A program made the translations under genes and the position numbers. From Corylus avellana (Eukaryota; Streptophyta; Magnoliopsida; Fagales; Betulaceae), in assembly GCF_901000735.1 (NCBI RefSeq), contig NC_081544.1, positions 32,501,235-32,565,234 of the forward strand: 64,000 nt of DNA, read 5' to 3'. The notes below the pieces were generated by a model. That model was not told the origin of the DNA, did no database searches, and saw only the letters and a program-made list of their open reading frames with translations. Shown in pieces: positions 36,741 to 47,850 of this stretch (position 1 is the first letter of the stretch; each line of letters opens with the position of its first letter).

Positions 36741-38164
36741 ACTTGTTGAATAAGTGCTTTGCCTTTTTAGCTCTCATTGGTTTTACCTCCCAACACTTAC
36801 TAGTTAGAACATTGCAGAGCCAGGTTCAAACTTGAGACTAGCTAGATCCCATGGCCCCCGTCTCAAGTCTTCAAAAACGATGTTGTGCCCCTTAAAAAGC
36901 AGTTAATATTCAAAACCTTTCTGGACAAAGTAGCGTTGGGCTTCTATTATTTTATTAATGGTCTCCCAATCTAAATTAAATTTCATCTTGTAATCACTTC
37001 ATTTTTTAATTGTGAAAACAAAGGGCTAAAATCGCTTCATTTTTTTAATTTGTTTACAAAAGTAGCGTTGAGTTTCAATATGTTTTATGCACTTCTTATA
37101 AATTTACATGCCTTTAAGAAGAACTTCTCAACCTAGTTATTTTAACTAGGGAAATTATTCAAAAACCCTTGTGCTTTTGCAGTTTTTAGATTGGCCAATT
37201 TAGTACCTCAGTTCTTATATATACTTTTGAAATGTGATTCCTCGGCCATCTCTTTTTTCCGTCCAAACATGGACAAAATTAAGTTGTTGATGTGGCAACT
37301 ACAGGAGGTGTTATGCTCGACGGTAAATATGGAGTAATGCTCAGGGGTTGGTCCTCCCCGGCCATCAATGGGGTTGAAGCTATATATAGCCCCCCATTGG
37401 ATGGTTTGAGGCATCATATATATGATCAACTGTCAGGTCTTCCTAATAAAAAAAAAAAATGGGTATATTGTTGAAAATTGGAAATAAAACTAACTAAGAG
37501 ATAACACAAAATAGGAAGAGGAATATTCAACTTTATTCAACTTGATAAAATAACTTGCTTACATGAGTATTTATAGGGTACAAATGACACTTCTAACTTC
37601 TTCACAATAACTTCATTCATTTACATCTCATATAACTCACATGTAACTCCTATATAAAATAACTCTTGAAAAACTAAAAGACAGAACATCTTCAACTCAC
37701 TTAGTAACATATGAGAATATGAAATGAAAAGACTCAATTAAATGTTAAAATTAAGTTTATTATTCAACATATATTTGGTGCCCAGGGTTTGAGAATTTCT
37801 CACCATATTTATTTGTTTGGATGAATAAAAGTTCATTAAACAAAAAGAAATGAATACAGAGGTACGCGCGTATGAGTTGCTCAACACAACCCCAAGACTT
37901 TAACCCGTACAATATATAGAGTAAGATAAAAACAACACAATAATACAATTGAACAAACACACACAACCCTAAGGAATAAGCCCTAATTACATCCTCTCTG
38001 AAAGCCCCAAGGCCCAAGACCCCACAAAAGATTAATTTTAAGTTAATCTGACCAAAAACAAAATATTAAGCAAATTTAACAATATTTTTGGATCTTCTCT
38101 CGAAAAGCCTATGATTCCTTTTTAGCCAAACCGCATACACTGCAGCTGCATGTGAACGTACATC
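36741..38164. repeat. Retroelement debris
   Basis: No gene recognised. About 37450-37770 (aagagataacacaaaatagg..., stattatcaacatatatttggtgcc) looks like an LTR fragment of a plant Copia-type element, on composition only. Short reading frames have no domain. Confidence 0.35.
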
Positions 38165-38180
38165 AACTTGATAATAAGGC

Positions 38181-38283
38181 GTCCCTAAGAGGTAGCTCAA
38201 TCGGTTGGGATCACGCTTAATGAAGCGATGGTCACTAGTTCGAATTCTCCTCCCCCTCTTGTGTGAACATATATAAAAAAAAA
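38181..38283 (+). mobile_element. tRNA-derived SINE with 16-bp target duplication
   Basis: A 103-bp element starting gtccctaagaggtagctcaa. Pol III A-box-like tagctcaatcgg at 38193-38204 and B-box-like agttcgaattc at 38237-38247, ending in poly-A. Perfect target duplication AACTTGATAATAAGGC at 38165-38180 and 38284-38299. The perfect duplication suggests a fairly recent insertion. Related copies lie at 32540, 32900 and 35900. Confidence 0.9.
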
Positions 38284-39263
38284 AACTTGATAATAAGGCA
38301 AATCAATAAAGCATGCCTTGGAATCGAGCAACTGAACTAAACCACCTAGCTAATTACCCCACATATATATATACTATATTTTTTGTTAATTAGCTAGAGG
38401 AATTTTTCAGTAATTGTCTTTCCCTGGCCTATGGGCGTACGTAGGCCTTTATGGTGAACCATCTAAATATTGTGTTTTCTGTGTGAGTAATTCATTTTCT
38501 TATTCATCTTCTAATGAAGTTCTATTAGGACTAATTAAAATTTGGAAATTTGGGTTGTTACTACAAATAAAGCATGTGCTGTTTCCAAAGTGAACTTTAA
38601 TTAGAGTGGGAATTATTGAACTGAAATTAAGTAACTGAGCTTCCCATTCTGCTTGTATTTATCAGTAAGAGCAATTACATATAATTTGAGAAATTTGCTC
38701 AAAAGTCTTCCAGAATGAAGGATATCGTCATTCAATGATGTCGTATTTCACTTGTCTGCTCCACACTATCCCTTGAAGTACATATGGTCTGTAGTCCTCC
38801 AGTTCATGCGGCCAGCGGGTTCGTCGTCTCTATTTGCTTCCCTAATAACCAGATGAGATGGGCAAGAAACTTTTAGAATGAAAAACATGCATTAGGGTTT
38901 GTTTTTTTTTTTCACCTTCAAGGATTAGTGTTTGTTGTGAAGTTAAATTTTAAGCAAAACATTTATATTTAATTATCTAAGTATGGGGAATGGGGTTTAG
39001 AGTTAGGGTTTCAAGAGTATAGGACTTTTTAAGACACTTTGTTTGTATGCCTTAAATAAATAAATAATAATAATAAAGAAAAACTTCACTTACCTTCCCA
39101 TGTTTCATCGCTTTTGCTATACGCGAAAGGAAGGAATTGTTAGACATGAAATGCAGAGAAAGATCGAAGCTTACATACCTCAGAGATTCAAAGATTCATT
39201 ACTATATATATATATATACACGTAAACGGCTACCCTAGTTCTTCTTAATAGCCACTTATCAAC

Positions 39264-39381
39264 GTCAGATGACAACCAGAGTTCCCCCAAACACTTCAGT
39301 GGGGTAAAATTGCCCTCACTTAATTGAGGGTTATTTACAATTTCATAGAAGTGGTCGAGGGAACTCTAGGGGACAGCTGAC
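39264..39381 (-). ncRNA. MIR395: MIR395 precursor g (type A, single)
   Basis: Minus-strand hairpin; mature canonical miR395 at 39279-39299. The star arm is the complement of about 39345-39362 (agaagtggtcgagggaac). The loop holds an inner stem of ccctcacttaattgaggg. The stem base is GTCAG...CTGAC. No type B partner is found upstream (to the right), unlike copies a, d, e and i. Confidence 0.97.
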
Positions 39382-39600
39382 CAATTCCGTTTCTGTTGTT
39401 TTGGTTTCTTGCCTTCGTCGCAAACCTACTATTTATAGAAAAGGTTCCCTAGGCGCTGTCCATCTTCGTTCACATGTTCAGTAATGGCCCACTAGATAAT
39501 CAGATAAGAAAAATCTACGCACATGAAGCTGATAAAGAAATCTGATCATGAACCTGGTCAGAATAATGGGTTAGATGAAGGGTAGAGAATAACATTCTGG
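39382..39600 (-). promoter_or_regulatory. Promoter of MIR395 g
   Basis: TATAAATA on the minus strand at 39430-39437 and ATGAACCT on the plus strand at 39548-39555, followed by ggtcagaat as in copies a, d and j. The TATA-to-motif distance is 111 bp. Confidence 0.75.
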
Positions 39601-39960
39601 TGATGAGTGGCCGAAAGCTTGTTACGGCTAATTACTCTCTATGGTCTTTCAACATTTGGGGACAAAAGCTTTACAAGCGGGAATTCGCACGTATGAATAC
39701 ATTAGCATTACATATCTTCAACCGAGCAATAGGCAATTAGCTAGGCATGATATGGGGATATGGTCAGTAAATATGTATGGGGCTGTACCTTATCTTTAGT
39801 AGTCCATAAAAAAAGCAGGAAAGGAATATTCGCTCTTGAGAGGATAGAGAGTAAAAAGGTAGGATGAACATATGGCCACACACCTTTGATATTATTCTCT
39901 ACCTTTCATCTAGCTAGCTAGCCAGCCCACTATAGTATGTCGTCTATAGTGATTACTTTA

Positions 39961-40980
39961 AACTACAAGTATCCTCCAAATATATTAAATTTTTTTTAAA
40001 AAGAAAAATAATCACCAACAACCCTCGATTGGTAAGGGTTGGCCGGCTAGCTAACAATAACTAGTGAAGGCGATTGCCCCTCACGGGATGAGGGGTGGCT
40101 GTCCCTCTACTGTACATGAGCGGAAACATCCCCTCATATATAGAGGGGTTGACGCAGGGTGGTTTCAACTAGACATGTTTTAATAAAAGAAAGTCATATA
40201 TCGAGTTTTTAACATCGGATGTAGGCATGCTTGGTGGCTTAGGAAAGCTAATTCAAAGGTTTACAAAATCATGTTTCATGAAGCTTTGCTAATTTCAATG
40301 TTTCTAGGTCAAAAACGGGTTGTAAAGATGAGACTGAAAAACTAGACAGAAGCCAATGTCCTAAGTTGCAGTTCAAACTTCACTTGAAACACCAGGAAAA
40401 AAGAGGGCATCCTAATTAAGTTGCTGTTCGAATTGCACTTGGAGTGCTAGGAAAGACAGGATGCAGTATTGGGCATCCCAAGTTGCAATTTGAACCGCAC
40501 TAAAGGTGATTTTTACTAGTTCGAATTGCAAATTGGCTCAGTTAATTTGTAGTACTGCAACAAATTTTTGTAACAACTTATTTCAATATTCTATCCTAGG
40601 TTTAGGGTTTTGTTTACTATAAATACATATTATGGGTACTTGCCTAAGAACATAACTTTGATGTTATTTTGAATGATTCTCGATGGGAAACAATTTAGGA
40701 TCAAGTGGTTTTCTTTCTATCTAATTACATTGAATCCTTGATAGAATCTTAGTTTTGAGAAAATCTAGAGTTATGATTCTATTGTTGTTTGTCTTTGCAA
40801 TCTCACTACTTCACGATGCATCAAGGATTTTGTTAGAGAATAGCTAATCAATAAGGTATTGGGATCAAATATTTCTAATTTTCTTTAGGGTTGTCTTTCT
40901 TTTTGTAGTTGATTTAATAAGGCTTCCCCCTTCTTGCTTATCATAGATCACATGTAATACGGTATTATAAATGCTAGAAT
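39961..40980. repeat. Repeat debris incl. GGGGTGGC repeat and LTR-like sequence
   Basis: About 40020-40150 is related to the repeat at 31980. About 40160-40980 is non-coding with internally repeated phrases (aagttgcagttcaaac, aagttgcaatttgaac, gttcgaattgca) and looks like an LTR of a Gypsy/Copia element; ends not identified. Confidence 0.4.
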
Positions 40981-41039
40981 ATAATTTAAATGATTAAATA
41001 TATTATTTTCTATAAGCTTAAGTTTTTATAACAACTAGT

Positions 41040-42150
41040 GATTTAATATTGAAAAACTTAAAAACGACTTCAAAAGACACCTATTCAAATGTCTAGGTGT
41101 TTCACAAAGATTATGTGGAATAAGATCTAACCTAACAGTTAATATTCAACCAAACACAATATGTAATGAACATTCAAGAACACAGATATTTGGTTACGAA
41201 GAGGAAACCATTTAAAAAACTCTATAAATGTAAAACCTTTCTGGGGCAGCCAAACTCAGGAAATCAATCCACTATAAGAAGAATAAGGAATACAAGAAGA
41301 ATTACAAAACATTTGCAATTGACTCTTCCTTGCATATGATAAGTGACCCACTTGACTTCTACCGCAGTAGCCCTTTCCAGAACATCTGGCACAATTCTTC
41401 TATGAGATTTTCTTTCACCGAAACTCCGATTGGCTTCACGTATTTAATCTTTACTCATAAAAACTAAAACAATATCTCTCTCTAAGCTCTCTGTATTTGC
41501 TCTCAAAATACGTACATATAATAGGCAAAACAATTTGCTTAAATAGAAAATAAAACACCATTCAGTAGTCATGTCCGGACAGGAATAAGTGGGTGTCCAG
41601 ACACAGCTAGGGTTACATATGCGTAACCACGTGGTGTCCGGACATCCAAGTCTTGTGTCCGGACAGGCCATATAAAATGGACTTGCTGGAAATTGGGTCC
41701 CGACCCAGCTTCTGACGGTCCGGACCTGACTCTCAATTGCAGCTTTCTGGAACTTGGGTCCCGACCCAGCTTCTGGCGGTCCGGACATGCACATCAAAAT
41801 CAGCTTGCTGGATTTTGTGTCCGAACCCGACTTCTGGCGGTCCGAACAGGGCCTTCTAGAATCAGCTTTCTGGACATGCTGAGATGCTTCATTTTCAACA
41901 ACTTACATGTAAACCGAATGTGCCAAAACATAACCTAACAAATATAATACTAGAACTAAAGGCCATAAATTTAAACCATGGCTCCATAATTCACCCCTCA
42001 TTTTAGAATGTTTGAAATCTACAATCCGCCAAGAAATCTAACAAGGTTTAGAATACAATTTAAATAATTAAATCTACAATTTCCTAAATTTAACATACAC
42101 GTGTATTGAACTTTCCAACAAGAGAAAAAAATAAATATTTAAATGCCACC
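41040..42150. repeat. LTR-like sequence with 61-bp tandem repeats
   Basis: gatatttggttacgaagagg near 41185 and ggaaaccatttaaaa resemble plant Copia-type LTR sequence. At 41682-41879 a ~61-bp unit (cttgctgga..ttgggtcccgacc.. ttctggcggtccggac) occurs about 3.3 times with starts near 41683, 41743, 41804 and 41866. No protein domain is visible. Confidence 0.5.
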
Positions 42151-43917
42151 AAGATAGGAAAAAAAAAAAAACGGTACGTGTGCAGTAGTAATTGCAAGTA
42201 GAATTTATTGAATTAGAAGAAAGCATCATAAGCTAACACTTACGTTTAAACCAATTGTATTTACTTTGATTCACGCAAATGCAGAAGAATCTTTCAGAAA
42301 TACTTGCAACAAAAACCTGACAAGTTGTTAACCTTTGAAAAGTCCATGTTCAAAACATATATCGTCAACAGCCTCAAAGATTATCTCCTTAATAGTCTTT
42401 TCCCGAAGACGAGGATCGATTTGATTTGTAATGGAGGTAACATGTCTGAAATCTTTGAGTACGCTGCAATATTGTCTCTTGATGATCGATAAGTCGTCCT
42501 CCGCTGGGACTTGAATTTGCGTTTAGCAGACTTATAGATTTTCGGCTTTCCAAAGCCCTAATTAATATTCCAATTTGATTTCGGTTTTAGGTGAAAAGAA
42601 AATTGACTAATTCATATTTCTTATTTCCCTTCATTATTTTTTATTTTTTGTTACTAATTTATCTCCAATCACATATTAACACTTGATTTTTTATTGTTTT
42701 TATAACATTTCTCCTTTTTCATTCATTTCATAAAAAGATAAGCATGTCACTTTAACAAAACAATATCATAAATACAATGAGAAATTTCTTTCATACAAAC
42801 CTGATATATGCTTTGTTTAACAACTTTTTTTGCTAGATCCCTCATCACGGGTCATACAAGTTAAGAGAAGATAACGGAATTAGACTCAATCATATCTAAG
42901 TACATGAGGAATAAGTTCATATCCAATTCTCTGAATGTCACTGCATGTCCCAATTAGTTTCCAGATCAGTAACATGTTTCAGCAAATCACATTCATGTTC
43001 ATTTTCCGATCCATCATAACTTTTCCAACTAGACAATGATTTTCATTTCTTTTTCATCTCCGTTGCAAAGCGCATTCACAATCGCAATCACTTTCACTTC
43101 CTCTACCATCAATGAAAAATCCTTTCACATGTCTGGATGATAATTCCTCCGCCATCTAATAATTATTTGCTCCAAAAAAGAACCAAAGAAAAAAAATGAC
43201 AAACATATTAGAGATTTAAGACCGTTACTCTAAGGGTTTTGTGTAAATAAAACCTTATAAACTGTCTAAAGGTAATTGAAACCCCAAATAGCAGAAAAAA
43301 TTTTGCCCTATAGATTGCTGCAAAAAGCAAATATAGAGAAAAGACAAATAGTAACCGCCATAATAACCTATACTTCACTAGACTCACCACTGTTTTTCAG
43401 AAGAAGAAAAGAGTTGATTATCCTTATTTTCTCTTTCTGGTGGCTAGAGAGAACAAACCCTAGCTCCTCAGAAACTAATAACACTTGATTATGTAGGCAA
43501 CAATGGGCGTAAAATAAATTAATATTTGATTCATCTTTTGGGCCTACATATTTCTTGATACACACATTTTCTTTTACGCCCATTAATTAAGAAACTCTAT
43601 TTGATCAAATCTTTGGAACCCACATGTGTGGTGTCATTCTCCTACATATTTCTTGTCTACATATTCAATGATCTATTTGTCCATCTCTTGCACTAAGATA
43701 GACAAGAGATGTACAAAAGATAAAAATCAACCATTTCTTTGTCAAAACATTTATCATATATAATTGAAAAAAGAATAAAGAAAAAGAAAAAGAAAAAAGA
43801 AAGAAGGAGATCGAGGGAGAAAGAGACATATCACTTACCATTATATACTGACTTCAATATAACAAAAGAAAAATGAAAATTAAGAAAGAAAAGAAAAAGA
43901 TAAAAGAAAGGCATAGC
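42151..43917. other. Spacer, no gene recognised
   Basis: AT-rich. I found no exon with a recognisable product. The short frame at 42304-42492 has no domain. Confidence 0.4.
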
Positions 43918-44053
43918 CTCATTAATTAATTAGAGCATTGCATTTGTAAAATGAATGTAAAACCGCTACTAGCTAATTAAGGCTACCAATACGATTAGAT
44001 CTGGAAAGATGTTCATCAAAGAGGCTGATCAACCTAAAATAATTCATAGCAAT

Positions 44054-44165
44054 ATCAAGTGACACCCGGGGTTCCCCCAAACGCTTCAGTGGGGCGGAAG
44101 ATCTTTTTGTTTAAACAGATCATTCCCCAGTGAAGTGTTTCGGGGAACACCAGGGGGCACCCGAT
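44054..44165 (-). ncRNA. MIR395: MIR395 precursor h (type B), double-variant mature
   Basis: Minus-strand hairpin; mature at 44069-44089 starts CTGAAGCGTTTGG and ends GGGAACCC: T-to-C at nucleotide 7 (seed region) and at nucleotide 20. The star arm is the complement of about 44130-44150 (tgaagtgtttcggggaac). The stem base is ATCAAGTG...CCGAT. Whether this copy is processed or targets the same mRNAs is unknown. Confidence 0.93.
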
Positions 44166-44796
44166 GAGCACTCAATATACTTTGCTTTAGTTGCCTGCTT
44201 GAGACAATGTGGCTACTAAACCCTTCTATTTATAGTCACTTCCTTTCTTCGCATCGAGCTGCATATAAATCACATATATTAATGTTTCTGTTCAAAAAGA
44301 GACGAAGCCTGAGAGGTGTAGCCAGTGAACCTAGACGCAACTATTGACTAGATGCACATGGTAGAGAGAATATTACCTAGACTGTGGACTTCGAGAGGCC
44401 ACATGCAATTCTGTGTTTTTCAGTATCCTCTCTGTCCAGCCAATCCCTTTCAGCTTTTCTAGTACACACAAAGGCAACTCCTTTTTGGAATCTAGTTAGC
44501 ACCCACTCAAAATTCTTTTGCGACAAAGATACTACTAGAAAGTTTGGTCAAGTGGAGAACAGAAGCTTGGCGAAGCTCTAGATGTCTACTCACCTCATCA
44601 TTATTCTCTGCCCTTCATCTTACTTAAAATTCCTACCAGGTTCAGTTTCGTTGGATATTTTTCATCTCTAACAACCAATAGCTAGCCACCTTCAAGTATC
44701 TTCCGCCAAAAAACAAAAAAAAAAAAACTCAATAAATTGGAAAGTTGCGGTGCATTCCCTTACCAAGCTAGAAACCAAACACAAAGAAGGAAGAGA
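44166..44796. promoter_or_regulatory. Divergent promoter region of MIR395 h and i
   Basis: For h: TATAAATA on the minus strand at 44227-44234 and GTGAACCT on the plus strand at 44325-44332. For i: CTGAACCT on the minus strand at 44638-44645, but the expected TATA position (about 44728-44736) reads CAATAAAT beside a poly-A tract, so the box is degraded. Confidence 0.7.
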
Positions 44797-44922
44797 GTCA
44801 GCTGTCTCCTAGAGTTCCCTTGAACACTTCACTAGGGATCTTGTTGGAGCCGTTATGAAAGAGGCCAAATGGCCAGTGCTATCCTACTGAAGTGTTTGGG
44901 GGAACTCTGGGTGCCATCTGAC
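44797..44922 (+). ncRNA. MIR395: MIR395 precursor i (type A)
   Basis: Plus-strand hairpin; star arm GTTCCCTTGAACACTTCACT around 44814-44833 and mature canonical miR395 at 44887-44907. The stem base is GTCAGCTGTC...GCCATCTGAC. Inverted twin of e. It lacks a good TATA box, so expression may be reduced. Confidence 0.96.
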
Positions 44923-45450
44923 AAAATATTAGCATTAAAACGAAGTTGGGTTGTTTATCTTATTGGTACTTGTGTTTTTGGATGAAGTAAGAACTTTTTG
45001 GTACTTGTGTTTCTTTTGTCACATATATTCTACCTGCTTCTCCTTTTGGTTCCCCATACCAAACTTTCAGTACTTGCTTTCACGCACAAACACAAGCGTT
45101 GCTTCAGCCCCCCCCCTCACCCCCCTTCCTCGGAAAAGGATCCTCTCCATTTCAAAATTTTTTCATTTTTTCTATTTAGTGCATCTTGAAGAGTAGTGTT
45201 GTCCAAAAATTTTAATGATGGTAGTGCAATAAATGCACTACCATCATTAAACCCGTGCAATTATACGTCTTGTTTTTCTTTTATTCTTTTTTTAATTTTG
45301 CCATTACTATATTGGCCTTTTAAAAGGAGAACTTGACAAACTTAATTATCTTAGGTTTTACTCTAGAAATATTGGGTTTTTTTTTTTTTTGCAGGCAATA
45401 TTTGTGGTGTTTAATTATCTTAAGTGTTGGTTTAAACCATATATATACAG

Positions 45451-46819
45451 TTCCAAGGAAGGCTGAGTACCCAAGAGAAATTTGTGGCTCATGACATTAC
45501 CCATGAAGTCTTGAAGATAGCTATGTACGGTGTACGTGATCTTTGCAGGGCAGAGGATCGGACAACCTTTATCGATCATCTATTTTTCTCTTATGATCTT
45601 ATCCTTTCTCGTACGAATTATGGCATATTCTTTATGACGAATGTAAATTTTCATTTTCGTGGGTCCAAAAAAGTTGGAAGGATATGCAATGTACTATGTT
45701 AAAATATTAATTCATTATTTTTTATCAATTTAATCTTTTTGAATAAAGAGTGATTTAACGGTATTAAACCCAAGATCCTCCGCATCTGTGTATATACTTC
45801 ATTTTGATCTGGAGAGTACATTTATATACATATGAACATTCTAAATCACGACAATATATATATAGGACTTGTCCCGTGGCATATATGCAACTCACTCGGG
45901 TGGTCGGGATCATCGGCTACACAGCCTACACCTTCAATGGCCACCATTTTTCTCTCTCCTCTACAATCACGATTTGGGTCAGATTAATTAAAGCTATTGC
46001 ATTGGATCCAAATCCCTATATGAAGTATATAAATACAGACTGAGAAATGTGAACATATTAAACAGAAGAAGGACATAATAGCAAAGTGTGAAAGAAGAGA
46101 AAAAAAGGAAAAAATATATAAAAGTTAAGAGTGAGAAGCACTCTTAACGGATTCTCTAGACCCTAAATGCTAAACTTGATCAACCAACGACGTATTCTTG
46201 GTGTTGGAAAAACACTTCTATCTATCTATTTTTGCAAATGCTGCAATTATATCATGTTCTCACAAAACTGTTGAACACCTTTTGTCCTGACTACCATTGA
46301 TGACCACGACTAATTAATAAATAGCCTCTTCTTGATTCATAAAGCATAATCGCGTGAGCAAACTTGTCTCTGAAAAGTAGATGAGCCTAATTGTATGGGC
46401 ATAAGAAGGATACAAAGAATTGAAATGGTAAAAGAAAGAAAACATTACAAAATCTTTTAGCTGTTTCTTCAAATTTTGCATTTTAGATATGAGTTTTCAA
46501 TTTAGTCAATTATTTGATACCAGAGTTTACAACGATTTTGAATCTAAAATTTCTAGCCATTTTTTTCTTAAATAAATAATAAAAATAATGTGAAAACGCT
46601 ATTATATCATTCTTATTAAAAACTTTACATTTTATTTTTTCTATAAACAAAAGAACCAAATGAATGTTTTTTTTCTTTTTTTCTTTTTCTTTTTTCTTTT
46701 TTTCTAATTGAATAAGGAAAGTACTACAAGGTGGGTCCTTGCCATTTTTGATCTTAATGGAAGAGAAAATAGGAGAGCCAGTGGAAATGCTACCAAACAC
46801 AAGGTAGGTAGCGACTCAT
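45451..46819. other. Spacer, no gene recognised
   Basis: AT-rich. CT/A-rich runs at 46668-46704. The 3' side merges into the LINE fragment below; short frames have no domain. Confidence 0.4.
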
Positions 46820-47850
46820 TTTGCTAAAGCGTGTGCGTAATAATTGGCACATTTAGAAACTTTCATAACATTCCAACTAGGAAAAGACGAGAGATCTAGT
46901 CTAATGTCATAAACAAAAGAAGAAAACTGCCTAAAAGAAAAAAGGAGGGGCTAATTCACTACTAGGATAACCAAAAGAGCATCCCCTTCAAGAAGAAAAT
47001 GCCCAACACCTATAGAGGCTGCCAACCAAGTAGAGAGGAGAGTTGCAGCAGCTTCACCCATAAGAACATCAGTGGAGGAAAGCCTTTGATTAGTATCAGC
47101 TATAATAACTTCACCAGAAGAGTCATTGATTACCGTGGCTGCCGCAACAAAATTATCATGAATGGCAACATCAAAGTTCCCTTTAAAACTCCCAGAGCCA
47201 AGGGGAAGCCAAAGAGAGGGAAGGACAGAAGCCTTCCAAGCCAAGCAGTGATGTTCCAAAGTGACTTTGAGTTGTTAAATGTGACATCCCACATCGCCTG
47301 GGTATGAAGATGGGAATGTGCTTAAATGTATATTTCATCCTTAATGACAACAACACATTTTAAAGTCGTGATGGTTATGATCCCATCAGAACTCCGCAGT
47401 TAAGCGTGCTTCTGCTGAAGTAGTACCAGGATGGGTGACCTCCTGGGAAGTTTGGTTTGAGGGAGCCAAAAGTGGACAATATTATTTGTCATTGAGGTGC
47501 AGTGTTACATTGGATGGCCTTCACTGGATTAGGCTGAGAGGCTTCGTGAATCAGCTTGTTGTGAGTCAGCCAAATGGAGTCCATAACAAGGGCGGTAAAA
47601 AGTTGAAATTTCCTAGAATTTGCATTAGATATGTCAAGCTTAGTAGAAGGATGAATCATGGCCATAATCCAATCAGAAATAGGACCAGACGAGAAAAGGT
47701 TTATGTTGAGGGACCAAGGAGAAGAACTCCACATAGCCTTAGCCAATAGACATTCCAAAAAGATGTGGGACAAGGTCCCGAGAGGACCTCCACAAAAAGG
47801 ACAGCCCCAAGCATGCATTGACAACCTCATAGACCACTAATATGCCAATG
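46820..47850 (-). mobile_element. LINE fragment: zinc-knuckle and RNase H domains, interrupted
   Basis: Read on the minus strand: 47830 down to about 47512 encodes CPFCGGPLGTLSHIFLECLLAKAMW, a zf-RVT-type domain. After an interruption, 47278 down to 46820 encodes an RNase H-like domain: SFKGNFDVAI, GEAAATLLSTW, LEGDALLVI (D, E, D candidate catalytic positions) and, with a frame break, an ANYYAHALA tail. This is the 3' end of a plant L1-type non-LTR element; the reverse transcriptase and endonuclease parts are absent. A Cassandra-like LTR splits it between the two domains. Confidence 0.85.
47279..47511 (+). mobile_element. Solo LTR of a Cassandra-type TRIM with 5S rRNA-like segment
   Basis: Starts TGTGACATCCCACATCGCC and ends GTGTTACA (TG...CA). 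At 47379-47452 it matches plant 5S rRNA: gatcccatcagaactccgca, gttaagcgtgctt, agtagtacc, aggatgggtgacctcctggg. Cassandra elements are known to carry a 5S-derived pol III promoter in their LTRs. There is no internal region or second LTR, so this is a solo LTR inserted in the LINE fragment. The flanking TTAAA / TTGGA do not give a clean target duplication. Confidence 0.88.

Larger units (their letters stand above)
38660..39960. repeat. Left arm of inverted duplication 3 (contains MIR395 g)
   Basis: Recurs in reverse complement at about 48830-52975. Landmarks: cactatcccttgaagt (38765) with acttcaagggatagtg near 52865; tttagagttagggtttc (38996) with gaaaccctaactctaaa near 52600; gaattgttagacatgaaatgcag (39135) with its complement near 49705. 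Confidence 0.88.
43918..45450. repeat. Right arm of inverted duplication 2 (contains MIR395 h and i)
   Basis: Reverse-complement copy of about 33420-35465, mirrored in order: h is the twin of f, i the twin of e. The interval between the two promoters is about 600 bp shorter than in the left arm. Confidence 0.85.

Noticed and set aside
38181..38283. tRNA gene
   Set aside because: A and B boxes are present, but there is no cloverleaf, and the poly-A tail with flanking target duplication marks a SINE.
47379..47452. 5S rRNA gene
   Set aside because: Only part of the 5S sequence is present, with changes in the middle, and it lies in a TG...CA unit typical of a Cassandra LTR rather than in a 5S tandem array.
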